DNA of 64,000 bases from Sphingopyxis sp. QXT-31 (GTDB lineage: Bacteria; Pseudomonadota; Alphaproteobacteria; Sphingomonadales; Sphingomonadaceae): the NCBI RefSeq assembly GCF_001984035.1, contig NZ_CP019449.1:2356001-2420000 (forward strand), given 5' to 3'. Both the position numbers and the translations under genes were made by a program. Below the pieces are notes generated by a model that was given only the letters and a program-made list of their open reading frames with translations, did not search any database and was not told where the DNA came from. Below are positions 56,653 to 64,000 of this stretch, in pieces. Numbering within the stretch: position 1 is the first letter of the stretch; each line of letters opens with the position of its first letter.

Positions 56653-58830
56653 TCAATCCAGGGGAAGAACAAGCGGCGGCGACAGCGCGAAATCGCCGAC
56701 CTGCCGGATCTCGAAACTGGTCCCCGGCGGCAGCCCGGCGACCTCGGCCGCGGCCAGATGCAGCGTCGGCGCGGTGCAGTCCCACGGGCCGACGCCCGGG
56801 ATCGCGGGCACCGCCGCCACACGCCACGCCTCGCGCCCTTCGCCCAGCGGCAGGTCGACCCCGTCGCGCCAGCCGGGATCGACGCGGCTGCGGCGGATCC
56901 AGCCGAGCAGCAGCCCGCCCGCCCCGTCGGACACCGCGCGCCCATGCACCGGCGCCAGCGGGCGCAACGCCGCCCCGCCGCCGGGCACCGCGACGTCGAT
57001 CGTCGCGCTGTCGTTCCGCGCCGCCCATTGCAGCACCGCCGCCCCACCCTCGGCCCATCCTGCCAGCGCGTCGGGCAGCGCCAGCAACGCCGCATCGTCG
57101 AGCCACACGAACGGGGTTCCCGCAGCGTGCGTCCCCACGGTTTCGGTCCCCGCGCGGCCGCGCAGCAGGTGCGACAACCGCCACAACCCAGCACCCAGCG
57201 CTTCCGCCCGGCCGAACTGGACCAGCTCGCCGCCGACCATCGCGCGATTCGCGCCGCCGAGCAGGTGGACATCGTCGACCGACACCAGCGCCATCGTCGG
57301 ATTCTCCAGCAAAACCAGAATATTATTCACGTCGTCGAACAGCGTCGAGTCGCCGCCCGCCAGCGGCTCCGATAGCGTACCGAGCGCCGCCGCCGGACGG
57401 ATCGCGCCCACCGGAACGGGCTCGGCGCCCGGCGCCGGAACCAGCCAGGCGTCGGCGCCGCGCCAGCCGTCATTCTCGCCTGCCGCCGCAACCAGGATGC
57501 GCGGTGCGGTCGCCGCCGTCCCGCCAAGGCTCGGCAGATCGAACAGCCTGACCAGTCCTTCGCTGTCGGGCCAGTCGGGCGCGAGCACCGGCACCCCCGG
57601 CTCGGCCGCGCCCTCCTCGACCGCGAGAGGCTGGTGTCGCCGCAGCTCGAGCCGCACCGTGGCATCTTTCACCGTCCGCGCTGCAACGCGCCAGGCGCTC
57701 CCGTCGGCCAGCGTCGCCACGCCGCCGACCGGCAGCGCCAGCGCCGCCAGATCGCCCTGCCATAGTCGCGTCTCGCGCCCGTCGCCCGCCGCCGCGGCGA
57801 TCCGCCGCGCCAGCGCGCGTGCCCCTTCGGCGGGCAGCACCGCGGGCAGGTCGATCCGCTCCTCGCGCCGCCCCCCGCCCGCCACTGCGCTCGTCTGCTG
57901 GCCCAGCTGATAGTCGCGCTCGGGCTCGTAATGGCGCAACCGGATCGCCCCCGGCAGCGCCGACAGCGGCGCGCGGCGCGTCTCGGCGATATCGACCGGC
58001 GCCTCCACGCGGCGCGCCTCGGCGAAATCCGCCAGCGCGACCGCCGCGCCCGTCGCATCCGCCGGCGCCAGCCGCCAGTGGCCGGGCGCGCTCACCAGCC
58101 GCACCGCATCGACCTCGAACAGCGGCGCGAGCGCGTCGCGCACCCGGTCGCCCGACGCCGCATAGCCGGAAAACACGGTCTGCCCCGCGGAGAACTCCGC
58201 CTCGCCGGTCAGCGCGCTACCGACCAGCCCGGCATCGACCCCGGCGTCATCGGCCTCGACCTCGAAGGTCAGCGACGGGATACGATTGCCGAAACTTGCG
58301 AGCTCCAGCTCCTCGAACACCGCATAGGCGAGCCCGCGGAACGCGCTCGCCTCGTCCATCCCCACCGCCGCCGCGATAAGCGGATCGACCGGCTGGTCCT
58401 CGCCGCCTGCATACCAGCGAAAGGTGCAGCGCTCCTGAAAGGTCCCGCTCGTCCCACGCAGCAGATTGCCGTCGGCCCAGATGCGCCGGATCGCGCCGAT
58501 CGGCCGCGACGACAGCGCGACCGCCAGCGACACCGCATAGCTATATTCGGTCGTCGATGGCCGTCCCTTGCCGCCGCCATGCTTCTCGCGCCGTTCGATC
58601 AGGTCGGTCGCCCAGATCACGCTCCCCGCAACGCGCATCGTCCCGAACAGCTTAGGGATCTGCTGACCATAGGTCGATGCCTGCACCTTGAGGTCGGCGA
58701 GCCGCGGCCCCTCGCGCCCCTTGGGCTTGAATATCTGCGCGTCGATCTGCTGCCCCGCAAAGGCCCCGATCGCCGCCCCGATCGGCCCGCCAACGATCCC
58801 GCCGACCACCGTCAGCACCAGCGTTGCCAT
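56653..58830 (-). CDS. GTA gp15-like host-specificity/tail-tip protein
   Basis: A 725-residue tail-tip protein. It begins with a Gly-rich helix region (VVGGIVGGPIGAAIGAF), continues LADLKVQASTYGQQIPKLFGTMRVAGSVIW, typical of phage-tail protein J-like/GTA gp15 hubs, and ends in a beta-rich receptor-binding part. In R. capsulatus GTA gp15 is about 1,300 residues and includes a TIM-barrel-like domain; here about 575 residues are missing. Its ATG is 2 bp after the gp14 stop, with an AAGGAG site. Confidence 0.88.
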   Translation of the reverse strand: MATLVLTVVGGIVGGPIGAAIGAFAGQQIDAQIFKPKGREGPRLADLKVQASTYGQQIPKLFGTMRVAGSVIWATDLIERREKHGGGKGRPSTTEYSYAVSLAVALSSRPIGAIRRIWADGNLLRGTSGTFQERCTFRWYAGGEDQPVDPLIAAAVGMDEASAFRGLAYAVFEELELASFGNRIPSLTFEVEADDAGVDAGLVGSALTGEAEFSAGQTVFSGYAASGDRVRDALAPLFEVDAVRLVSAPGHWRLAPADATGAAVALADFAEARRVEAPVDIAETRRAPLSALPGAIRLRHYEPERDYQLGQQTSAVAGGGRREERIDLPAVLPAEGARALARRIAAAAGDGRETRLWQGDLAALALPVGGVATLADGSAWRVAARTVKDATVRLELRRHQPLAVEEGAAEPGVPVLAPDWPDSEGLVRLFDLPSLGGTAATAPRILVAAAGENDGWRGADAWLVPAPGAEPVPVGAIRPAAALGTLSEPLAGGDSTLFDDVNNILVLLENPTMALVSVDDVHLLGGANRAMVGGELVQFGRAEALGAGLWRLSHLLRGRAGTETVGTHAAGTPFVWLDDAALLALPDALAGWAEGGAAVLQWAARNDSATIDVAVPGGGAALRPLAPVHGRAVSDGAGGLLLGWIRRSRVDPGWRDGVDLPLGEGREAWRVAAVPAIPGVGPWDCTAPTLHLAAAEVAGLPPGTSFEIRQVGDFALSPPLVLPLD

Positions 58831-58832
58831 GC

Positions 58833-59282
58833 TCACGCTCCTTGAAAAAGCCGCCACCGCGCCGCCGCGCGAACCCCATCTTCGAGCGGCGCCTCCACCA
58901 CCCGCCGCAGCCCGGCATGCGCGTGCACCAGGCTCGCCGGCCCGATCAGCCCCAGATGAAATTGCCCGGCCGCAAAGGCGAACAGCGCGACATCGCCCGT
59001 CCGCGCGCCGTCGCAAACCAACCCAAACCCCGCCGCAACCAGGCCCGCCTCGATCCGCCCCCGCGCCCATCCGCGCAGCGGATAGTCCCCGGGTCGCACC
59101 AGCCGTACCCCCGCCGCCGCATAGGCCGCCCACACCAGCCCCACGCAGTCGAGCCCCATCGCCGGATCGCTCCCCTGAACCCGGAACCGCGCCCCGACCA
59201 TGCCTCGCGCCGCTGCAAAAGCGCGCGCGCCCACCAGTTCGTCGAGCGCCTCATCCACCCGGATAGCGCGTGAGCAGATCAT
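58833..59282 (-). CDS. GTA gp14-like NlpC/P60 cell-wall peptidase
   Basis: A 149-residue NlpC/P60-type hydrolase: DCVGLVW with the catalytic Cys, and HAGLRRVVEA with the His. It would open peptidoglycan during particle entry. The start could be ATG 59282 or GTG 59258, each overlapping the gp13 gene; neither has a strong ribosome site. Order gp13-gp14-gp15 matches the Rhodobacter cluster. Confidence 0.88.
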   Translation of the reverse strand: MICSRAIRVDEALDELVGARAFAAARGMVGARFRVQGSDPAMGLDCVGLVWAAYAAAGVRLVRPGDYPLRGWARGRIEAGLVAAGFGLVCDGARTGDVALFAFAAGQFHLGLIGPASLVHAHAGLRRVVEAPLEDGVRAAARWRLFQGA

Positions 59283-60084
59283 TGCCCGGCAGATGCGCCT
59301 CGCCGCGAAAATTCACCGCGTTGCCGAAGCGTGCGCGGCACGTCGCGAGCTGCTTGTCGCACCCCTCGGTCAGCCGCACCCGCGCCGGCAGCGCGGGGAG
59401 CACGGCCGGAACCTCGGCCAGCTGCAGCGCCGTCCCGTCGTCGGCGATCACCGGCGACGCCAGCCCGCATGCCGCGCCCTCGATCCACAGCAATTCGCCG
59501 AACGCCATGCTTCCCGCCGCCACCGGCGCGTCGAGCGTCACCGACCGCCCCTCGATCGCCACCACGCGCCGAACATGCGTCAAAGGCGCCAGATCGACCC
59601 GGCACGCCCGGTCGCCGAGCGCCGCACGGCACGACGGCGAGGTCGCCGGGCACGCCGGTCCATCGAGCCGCCGCAGCACCCCCTGCAGTTCGGCCGCGAA
59701 CGCCGCGCCGCGCCGCTCGACCGCGCCGAGCTCGCCGCGCGCGACCACGATCGGCGCCTCCGCCTCGGGCGCGCGCCAGTCGGTCACCATCAATAGCAGT
59801 TCGGCCCCGTCCCAGCGCCCGGCATCGAGGTCCGCGGCGGCAATCGCCACGCTCGACACCGCGCCCTCCAAGTCCATCGTCTCGACCTCCAGGCTGTCGC
59901 TCGTCTCGAGCGCCGAAGGCTTCATCCCCGGCGCCGCGCGATAGGGGGTGCCGTCGATGACGAGGTCGCGGTCGTGCGAGGTCAGCCCGACGACCACCCC
60001 GTCGCGCCGGGCCAGCCGCCAGCACCAGGCAAGCGTGACCAGTTCCTCGCGCAGCCAATCGGGCGCGGCGGTCAACATCACCAT
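59251..60084 (-). CDS. GTA gp13-like baseplate hub protein (DUF2163)
   Basis: A 277-residue DUF2163 protein: TLAWCWRLARRDGVVVGLTSHDRDL start, then DLDAGRWDGAELLLMVTDW and the C-terminal CDKQLATCRARFGN. Cys clusters (CPATSPSCRAALGDRACRVD and the CDK..C pair) are the sort of ligands described for the metal or iron-sulfur site of the R. capsulatus GTA hub; this is remembered, not checked. ATG 60084 overlaps the gp12 gene by 7 bp; ATG 60078 is an alternative. Confidence 0.88.
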   Translation of the reverse strand: MVMLTAAPDWLREELVTLAWCWRLARRDGVVVGLTSHDRDLVIDGTPYRAAPGMKPSALETSDSLEVETMDLEGAVSSVAIAAADLDAGRWDGAELLLMVTDWRAPEAEAPIVVARGELGAVERRGAAFAAELQGVLRRLDGPACPATSPSCRAALGDRACRVDLAPLTHVRRVVAIEGRSVTLDAPVAAGSMAFGELLWIEGAACGLASPVIADDGTALQLAEVPAVLPALPARVRLTEGCDKQLATCRARFGNAVNFRGEAHLPGNDLLTRYPGG

Positions 60085-62399
60085 GGCGCCCGCACCTCGA
60101 CCAGCGGCACATTGGCCATCTCGCCCGCCAGGAAGGTCGCGCGGCTCACCTCCAGCCGGTCCTCGGCAAAACGCACCGGTACGTCGAAGCGGAACCCAGC
60201 CCGCACCGCGATCCCCGCCGCAGGGGCTACGTCGAGCAGCACCTCGCCCTCCCCGGTCACCTCGAACGCCCCCGTCTCGACCCCGCCGACGGATACACGC
60301 ACGCTGCCCGCGACCGGCAGGCGGATCGGCCGCAGCTGCACCGCGTCACCCGCGCCATAATGCTTCACCAGCGCGAACTGCCGCCGGCTCCCGTCGCCGG
60401 TCCCCAGCATCTGGTCGTCCGCCGCCGGCAGCCCGCCATCGGCAGCCGACCCATGATCGAACGGATCGCGAAAGCGGAACGCCCGCGCCGCCCCGCGCCG
60501 CGCGCGAAAAAAGTCTGCGAGCGCGCGCACATCGGCCTCGGACCGCACCCCGGGACCCGCATCATAGCGCATGCGCGCCTCGGCCCATTCGCTCGCGCGC
60601 TGCTCGTGCCCCGACGGCGAGCTCACGATCTGCGTCGAAAATTCGGTGATGCACAGCGCCTCGCGCCCGATCGCCAGCGGGAAATCCACCGCATCATAAG
60701 CCTGCACCTCATCCTCCCCGTCGAACCAGACGAACCCGTCGCGCGCGACCTGCGGCAACGCCCAGACGAACGTGCGCGCCACCCCCGCGCGCGCGCTCGC
60801 CCCGGCCGCCTCGGCGATCGCCGCCCAATGGCCGCGATCCTCCGCCAGCAGCACGAAACCCGCAAAATAATGCTGATCCTCAATGGGATAGCCCAACCGC
60901 GCCACCATCGCGTCGCGCGCCGGCCCGGTCTCCGCCCCGCGCCCACTCGTCACCCAGTCATAATCCTCGAGCTGCAGCACATCGAACGCCGGCGCGCCCC
61001 AACCGAGCGGCACATTCGCGCGCCGCAGCTCGGGCGCCGCCGGATCGAGAACCGTCGGCAGGAAGACCAAGAGATGGCTGGTAAAATCGCCCGCCCCCGC
61101 CTCGTCGCGCGCCGCTTCAACCAAGGCCTCCGTCGACGTGGCGAGCAGCGCCCCCAAAGCATCGAGCATCGCCACCTGCCCCGCATCGAGCGTCCCGCGC
61201 ACATCGGCGATCGCCACGCTAGCCCCGCCCAGCGCCGCGCCCGTCGCCGCGTCATAGCCGTAGATCTTGCCGCCCGCATTGACCCACCACCAGGGCTCGC
61301 CGACCTGGAACTTCACCGGCAGCTCCGCCGCCACCGCGAGTCCCACGAACGCCCGCGCGACCAGCTGCAAATAGCCCATCGCGCTCGCATTCGCGGGCGA
61401 CAGCAAGGTCGACGGCGGCACCCAGCCGGTCAGCGCCGGCACGCCCTCGGCGTCGCGCTGCTTCCAGTCGCCCCAGCAATAGTCGTCGAAATATTCGTAG
61501 GACAGCGACCAGATCAGCCCCAACCCCGCCGCCGCGCTTTCGCTCGCCAGCGCCGCGTGCCACGCCGCGCAAGGCGCATTGATCGTCCCGCCCGCCAGGC
61601 TCGCATAAAAGCCCCCGCCCGACGCCTCGAGCCGCATATAATGGCTCATCCCGACATAATGGACGACGTCGCCGCGATAGCCGAGCGCCATCACCTGCCG
61701 CACCACCCGCGCGGGAGTCAGATGGTAACAATCGTCATAGCCGTTGGTCATCCCCAGCCGATGCTCGGGCAGCATCGCATCGCCGATCGCCAGCACCGAT
61801 CCCGAGCCTGCCACTGCAATCTCGCTCATCTCAGCCCAGCCCTCGGCCGGGTCCGCGAGCACGCCTTCCCCACCGTCGTAACCCGGCGGCACCAGCGACA
61901 CGAACATCCGGTCGATATCGCCCGCCCATACCGGATCCGCCTCGCCGGGCAGCAGAAAACCGCCGTCGAGCGCATCGAAATCGAGGCTGATCGCCGCATC
62001 CTCGGGATCACCGACAGCATAATTCCACAGCCGCACATACCAGGCGCGCGGCTCTCCCGCGGCATCGCGCCCCTCGATCGTCAGCGTCGGCCCGTGCAGC
62101 GCATCGAGCGGCTTCACCCCGCCCGACCGCCAGCGGAACGAAAGCTGCGTGTGCCGGAAATCGCGCTTCGTCTCATAAGCCAGCAGCGGATGATCCCACC
62201 GATCCTCCGCCGCCCAGATCAGCCCCGCCAGATCGTGCTTCCGATAGAAGACCGTCTCGACGCGCAGCGCTTGCGGCCCCATGGTCGTCACGCTCGCCAT
62301 CATCGGCCGCGCAAAATCGACCGTCCAGAAACGCGGATCGAACCGCTTGATCCAGACCTTCCTCTGATGCGGCTCGGCCGCCACCAAGGCCCAGCCCAT
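60078..62399 (-). CDS. GTA gp12-like distal tail protein with large N-terminal extension
   Basis: A 773-residue protein. The C-terminal 200 residues (about 575-773) form the DUF2460 distal-tail domain: FSTQIVSSPSGHEQRASEW, RAFRFRDPFDHG. In R. capsulatus gp12 this is the whole protein, about 210 residues. Residues 1-575 are extra; they resemble a glycoside-hydrolase-like region (YEYFDDYCWGDW and PALTGWVPPSTLL, KFQVGEPWWWVN). Start at ATG 62399, one-base overlap with gp11. See the finding on domain relocation. Confidence 0.83.
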   Translation of the reverse strand: MGWALVAAEPHQRKVWIKRFDPRFWTVDFARPMMASVTTMGPQALRVETVFYRKHDLAGLIWAAEDRWDHPLLAYETKRDFRHTQLSFRWRSGGVKPLDALHGPTLTIEGRDAAGEPRAWYVRLWNYAVGDPEDAAISLDFDALDGGFLLPGEADPVWAGDIDRMFVSLVPPGYDGGEGVLADPAEGWAEMSEIAVAGSGSVLAIGDAMLPEHRLGMTNGYDDCYHLTPARVVRQVMALGYRGDVVHYVGMSHYMRLEASGGGFYASLAGGTINAPCAAWHAALASESAAAGLGLIWSLSYEYFDDYCWGDWKQRDAEGVPALTGWVPPSTLLSPANASAMGYLQLVARAFVGLAVAAELPVKFQVGEPWWWVNAGGKIYGYDAATGAALGGASVAIADVRGTLDAGQVAMLDALGALLATSTEALVEAARDEAGAGDFTSHLLVFLPTVLDPAAPELRRANVPLGWGAPAFDVLQLEDYDWVTSGRGAETGPARDAMVARLGYPIEDQHYFAGFVLLAEDRGHWAAIAEAAGASARAGVARTFVWALPQVARDGFVWFDGEDEVQAYDAVDFPLAIGREALCITEFSTQIVSSPSGHEQRASEWAEARMRYDAGPGVRSEADVRALADFFRARRGAARAFRFRDPFDHGSAADGGLPAADDQMLGTGDGSRRQFALVKHYGAGDAVQLRPIRLPVAGSVRVSVGGVETGAFEVTGEGEVLLDVAPAAGIAVRAGFRFDVPVRFAEDRLEVSRATFLAGEMANVPLVEVRAPW

Positions 62400-62965
62400 C
62401 ACTCGGCCTCCACCGCGCGCCGCACCGCGCGCGCCAGCTGCCGCCCGGTCTGCGCCAGCCGCCCCGGCTCGCTCCCCGCCTCGCCGCGCACATTCACCGT
62501 GATCGCGATATTGCGTACGCCGCCGCCCGCCGCCTCGATCCGCCCGCTCGCCGTCGGCACGAACAGCTCGGGTCCGCGCTCGCCGACGCGGTACGCGCGC
62601 CCGGCGCTCACCGGCCCGCCCGTCGCGCGCCCCGGTGCGCCGAACAGCGCCTGCGCGATCGAAACGCCCAGCGACAGCAGCCCGCCGCCGCTACCGCGCC
62701 CCTGCTGCCCGCCGCCGAAAGCGTTGGAGATCGCCGCGCGCGCGATATCGGCCATCACCGACAGCGCCAGCCGCTTCAGATCCTCGAACCCCAGCTTGCC
62801 CGTCACGATCGCACGCGTCAGCGCATTCTCGATCCGCCGCCCCGCCGCATCGGCCCCCGCCGCGAGCGATCCTTCCAGCTCGGCGCGCAGGCTTGCCACG
62901 TCGCGCCGGAACGCGCCGGTGTCGGCGCGCACCGTTACCAGCGCCTCGTCGATGTCATCGCCCAT
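62399..62965 (-). CDS. GTA gp11-like short tape-measure protein
   Basis: A 188-residue tail-length protein: helical start (VRADTGAFRRDVASLRAELE), Gly-rich middle (NAFGGGQQGRGSGGG) and end GERGPELFVPTASGRIEAAGGG, all typical of the mini tape measure of GTA. A short protein implies a short tail. Overlaps gp10.1 by 11 bp at its start and gp12 by 1 bp at its end. Confidence 0.87.
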   Translation of the reverse strand: MGDDIDEALVTVRADTGAFRRDVASLRAELEGSLAAGADAAGRRIENALTRAIVTGKLGFEDLKRLALSVMADIARAAISNAFGGGQQGRGSGGGLLSLGVSIAQALFGAPGRATGGPVSAGRAYRVGERGPELFVPTASGRIEAAGGGVRNIAITVNVRGEAGSEPGRLAQTGRQLARAVRRAVEAE

Positions 62966-63161
62966 CGGGAAAAACCTCCATCATCGCCGCCAGCGCGTCG
63001 CGGTCCACCCCGGCCGCCGCTGCGTCGTCGTCCACCCAGCCCGCCAGCACCGCCGCCGCCTCGGCCGGCGTCGCCGCCCAAAATTCACCCGGCCGCCACC
63101 CCGCCAGCCGCGCCATCAGCCCCGCCAGCCGCACCGCGCCCGGCCCGAACGCGCCGCTCAT
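62955..63161 (-). CDS. GTA tail assembly chaperone, gp10.1-like
   Basis: A 68-residue protein of the TIGR02216 type: AVRLAGLMARLAGWRPGEFWAATP with an A/W-rich helix pattern. Frame-related tail chaperone pairs are common between major tail and tape measure genes. The ATG at 63161 overlaps gp10 by ATGA. In-frame codons further upstream are not protein-like. Confidence 0.78.
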   Translation of the reverse strand: MSGAFGPGAVRLAGLMARLAGWRPGEFWAATPAEAAAVLAGWVDDDAAAAGVDRDALAAMMEVFPDGR

Positions 63162-63454
63162 CGGCCCTGCAAAATCTGCCCGAGCAATATACGCAGCGCC
63201 GGCGTCACCGCCGCCAGCCCTGCCGCGACCACCGCTTCGCCGACCGCCTCGCGCGTCAGCCCTTCGGGCCGCTCGCTCACGCAATGCCAGAACAAGGCCG
63301 CCAGTTCGCCCAGCCCCAACCGCCCATCGGCGGCACGCTCGACCAGCGCGAACAGCGGCCCCAGCTCGCCCTCGGCCTCGACCAATGCTGCAAAGCTCGG
63401 CCGCAGCACGAACGCCTCGCCCGCGACGATCAGCTCCGCTTCGCCGCGCAGCAT
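63158..63454 (-). CDS. GTA family tail protein, gp10-like
   Basis: A 98-residue member of the gene-transfer-agent family (PF11836 type): RGEAELIVAGEAFVLRPSFAALVEAEGEL and EAVGEAVVAAGLAAVTPALRILLGQ. ATG 63454 has a GGAG site; GTG 63472, six codons upstream, makes a GTGA overlap with the gp9 stop and may be used instead. Sits between major tail and gp10.1. Confidence 0.82.
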   Translation of the reverse strand: MLRGEAELIVAGEAFVLRPSFAALVEAEGELGPLFALVERAADGRLGLGELAALFWHCVSERPEGLTREAVGEAVVAAGLAAVTPALRILLGQILQGR

Positions 63455-63468
63455 ATTTGCTCCGCCGC

Positions 63469-63876
63469 TCACAGGCTCACCACCGCGCCGCTCGACTCGA
63501 GGTTCAGCGTATATTGCCGCTCGCCATTATAATCGCCGGCATAGTCGAGCCGCGTCACCAGGAAGCGTCCCTGCATCCGCTCGCCGCTCTCGAAGCTCAG
63601 CTCATAGGCGTCGATCGCCCCCGACAGCGCATGGCCGCGCAGCCGCGCCTCGGCGTCGGAGCCGGTGAAGATGCCCGCCGCGCTCACCGACACCGAACGC
63701 ACTCCGGCGCCCGACAACAGCTCGCGCCAGCCGCCCGAATCCTTGGTCGTGACGTTCACCGCCTCGCCGTTCACCGACAGCTGCGTCGTGCGCAGCCCCG
63801 CCACCGTGGCATAGGCCGGCGGCACCGCGCCGTCGCCGATCTTGAGCAAAAATGCGCTCCCATTTTCGATTGCCAT
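63469..63876 (-). CDS. GTA gp9-like major tail protein (TP901-1 family)
   Basis: A 135-residue tail tube protein: GSAFLLKIGDGAVPPAYATVAGLRTTQLSVNGEAVNVTTKDS start and FLVTRLDYAGDYNGERQYTLNLESSG end, the TP901-1/GTA gp9 pattern. The tube would be a helical stack of this subunit. Good AAGGAGA site. It is the most upstream GTA gene visible; the next gene rightward is on the opposite strand. Confidence 0.9.
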   Translation of the reverse strand: MAIENGSAFLLKIGDGAVPPAYATVAGLRTTQLSVNGEAVNVTTKDSGGWRELLSGAGVRSVSVSAAGIFTGSDAEARLRGHALSGAIDAYELSFESGERMQGRFLVTRLDYAGDYNGERQYTLNLESSGAVVSL

Positions 63877-63926
63877 CGTCTATTCTCCTTGCCTCACAAG
63901 AACATCCGCAAACGGGGAGTCGCAGG

Positions 63927-64000
63927 ATGCTGTTCACATCGATACTCTTGGCCGCCATGGCGCCCGCTTCGACCGCGAACGTCGACACGGCGCGCGCCGC
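63927..64000 (+). CDS. start of an exported protein, cut by the window edge
   Basis: From the ATG at 63927, with GGGGAG 7 bp upstream, 24 codons read MLFTSILLAAMAPASTANVD, a short signal-peptide-like start, and run off the window without a stop. It is divergent from gp9. The product cannot be named. If real, it separates the tail genes here from any gp8 and head genes further right. Confidence 0.5.
   Translation, partial: MLFTSILLAAMAPASTANVDTARA

Noticed and set aside
54267..57551. Long open frame on the + strand opposite exbD, ompA and gp15
   Set aside because: Spans several opposite genes and the terminator and is Arg/Pro-rich; no recognizable domain.
60360..63668. Long + strand frame of 1102 codons across the GTA genes
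   Set aside because: Shadow of gp12-gp9; Arg/His-rich with no domain.
56194..63876. Prophage
   Set aside because: No integrase, repressor, lysis or replication genes and the gene order follows the GTA; only tail genes are visible.

Overview
The window is 64 kb of GC-rich, densely packed bacterial chromosome. It most likely comes from an alphaproteobacterium of the Sphingomonadales (Sphingopyxis/Sphingomonas type). The reasons are the COX15-type heme A synthase, the TCA block mdh-sucD-sucA-sucB, a tail gene cluster of Rhodobacter-type gene transfer agent (GTA) architecture, exosortase-A-associated glycosylation genes, many TTG/GTG starts and ATGA/TGATG overlaps, and families of intergenic inverted repeats. 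The genus is an inference; no rRNA or tRNA gene was found. 73 protein genes are listed, one of them cut by the right edge. No gene-free stretch exceeds 300 bases.

Layout. 0-7.6 kb: TCA genes on the minus strand (mdh, two small exported proteins, sucD, sucA, sucB, a gamma-glutamylcyclotransferase-like gene); sucC is not present. 7.8-9.5 kb: a DUF4157 metallopeptidase-like protein overlapping a small HEAT-like gene, a candidate effector/partner pair. 9.7-15.6 kb: PAP2 phosphatase, a deacetylase-like protein, a sdhB-MBL-thioesterase-zapE operon and an AT-richer DUF3800 gene. 15.8-22.4 kb: envelope genes (flippase, isoprenylcysteine-methyltransferase-like protein, P-loop kinase, nucleotidyltransferase, esterase, lipid kinase, phosphoesterase). 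22.7-25.9 kb: lipid or small-molecule genes (AttH-like protein, APH-fold kinase, sterol-desaturase-like hydroxylase).

25.9-31.5 kb: PepSY protein, rplM-rpsI, heme A synthase, a secreted M48 peptidase and msrA. 31.7-33.9 kb: a complete YfiR-YfiN-YfiB c-di-GMP signalling operon. 34-39.8 kb: galU, aquaporin, a soluble CBS-MCP-like protein, a lipoprotein, and a divergent S24 repressor/small regulator pair with paired operator-like palindromes. 39.8-45 kb: exosortase-A-type glycosyltransferase and O-ligase, type IB topoisomerase, MscS channel. 45-51 kb: MaoC-thiolase-CMD-ABM-DUF3617 operon, SoxR with divergent VOC and PPOX-like genes, intracellular PHA depolymerase. 51-56 kb: a lone YjhX-type toxin homologue, an MsbA-like ABC exporter, ExbD without ExbB, and an OmpA-like protein with 21 consecutive prolines. 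56.2-63.9 kb: GTA-like tail genes corresponding to gp9-gp15 on the minus strand.

How the parts relate. The central-metabolism and translation genes are ordinary housekeeping. The envelope and lipid genes, exosortase-type glycosylation and YfiBNR suggest investment in surface and matrix properties. The strongest unusual signals are the YfiBNR operon in an alphaproteobacterial background, an apparent transfer of about 575 residues from the GTA gp15 protein to gp12, the DUF4157/HEAT pair, the S24 operator region, and three families of mosaic intergenic repeats.
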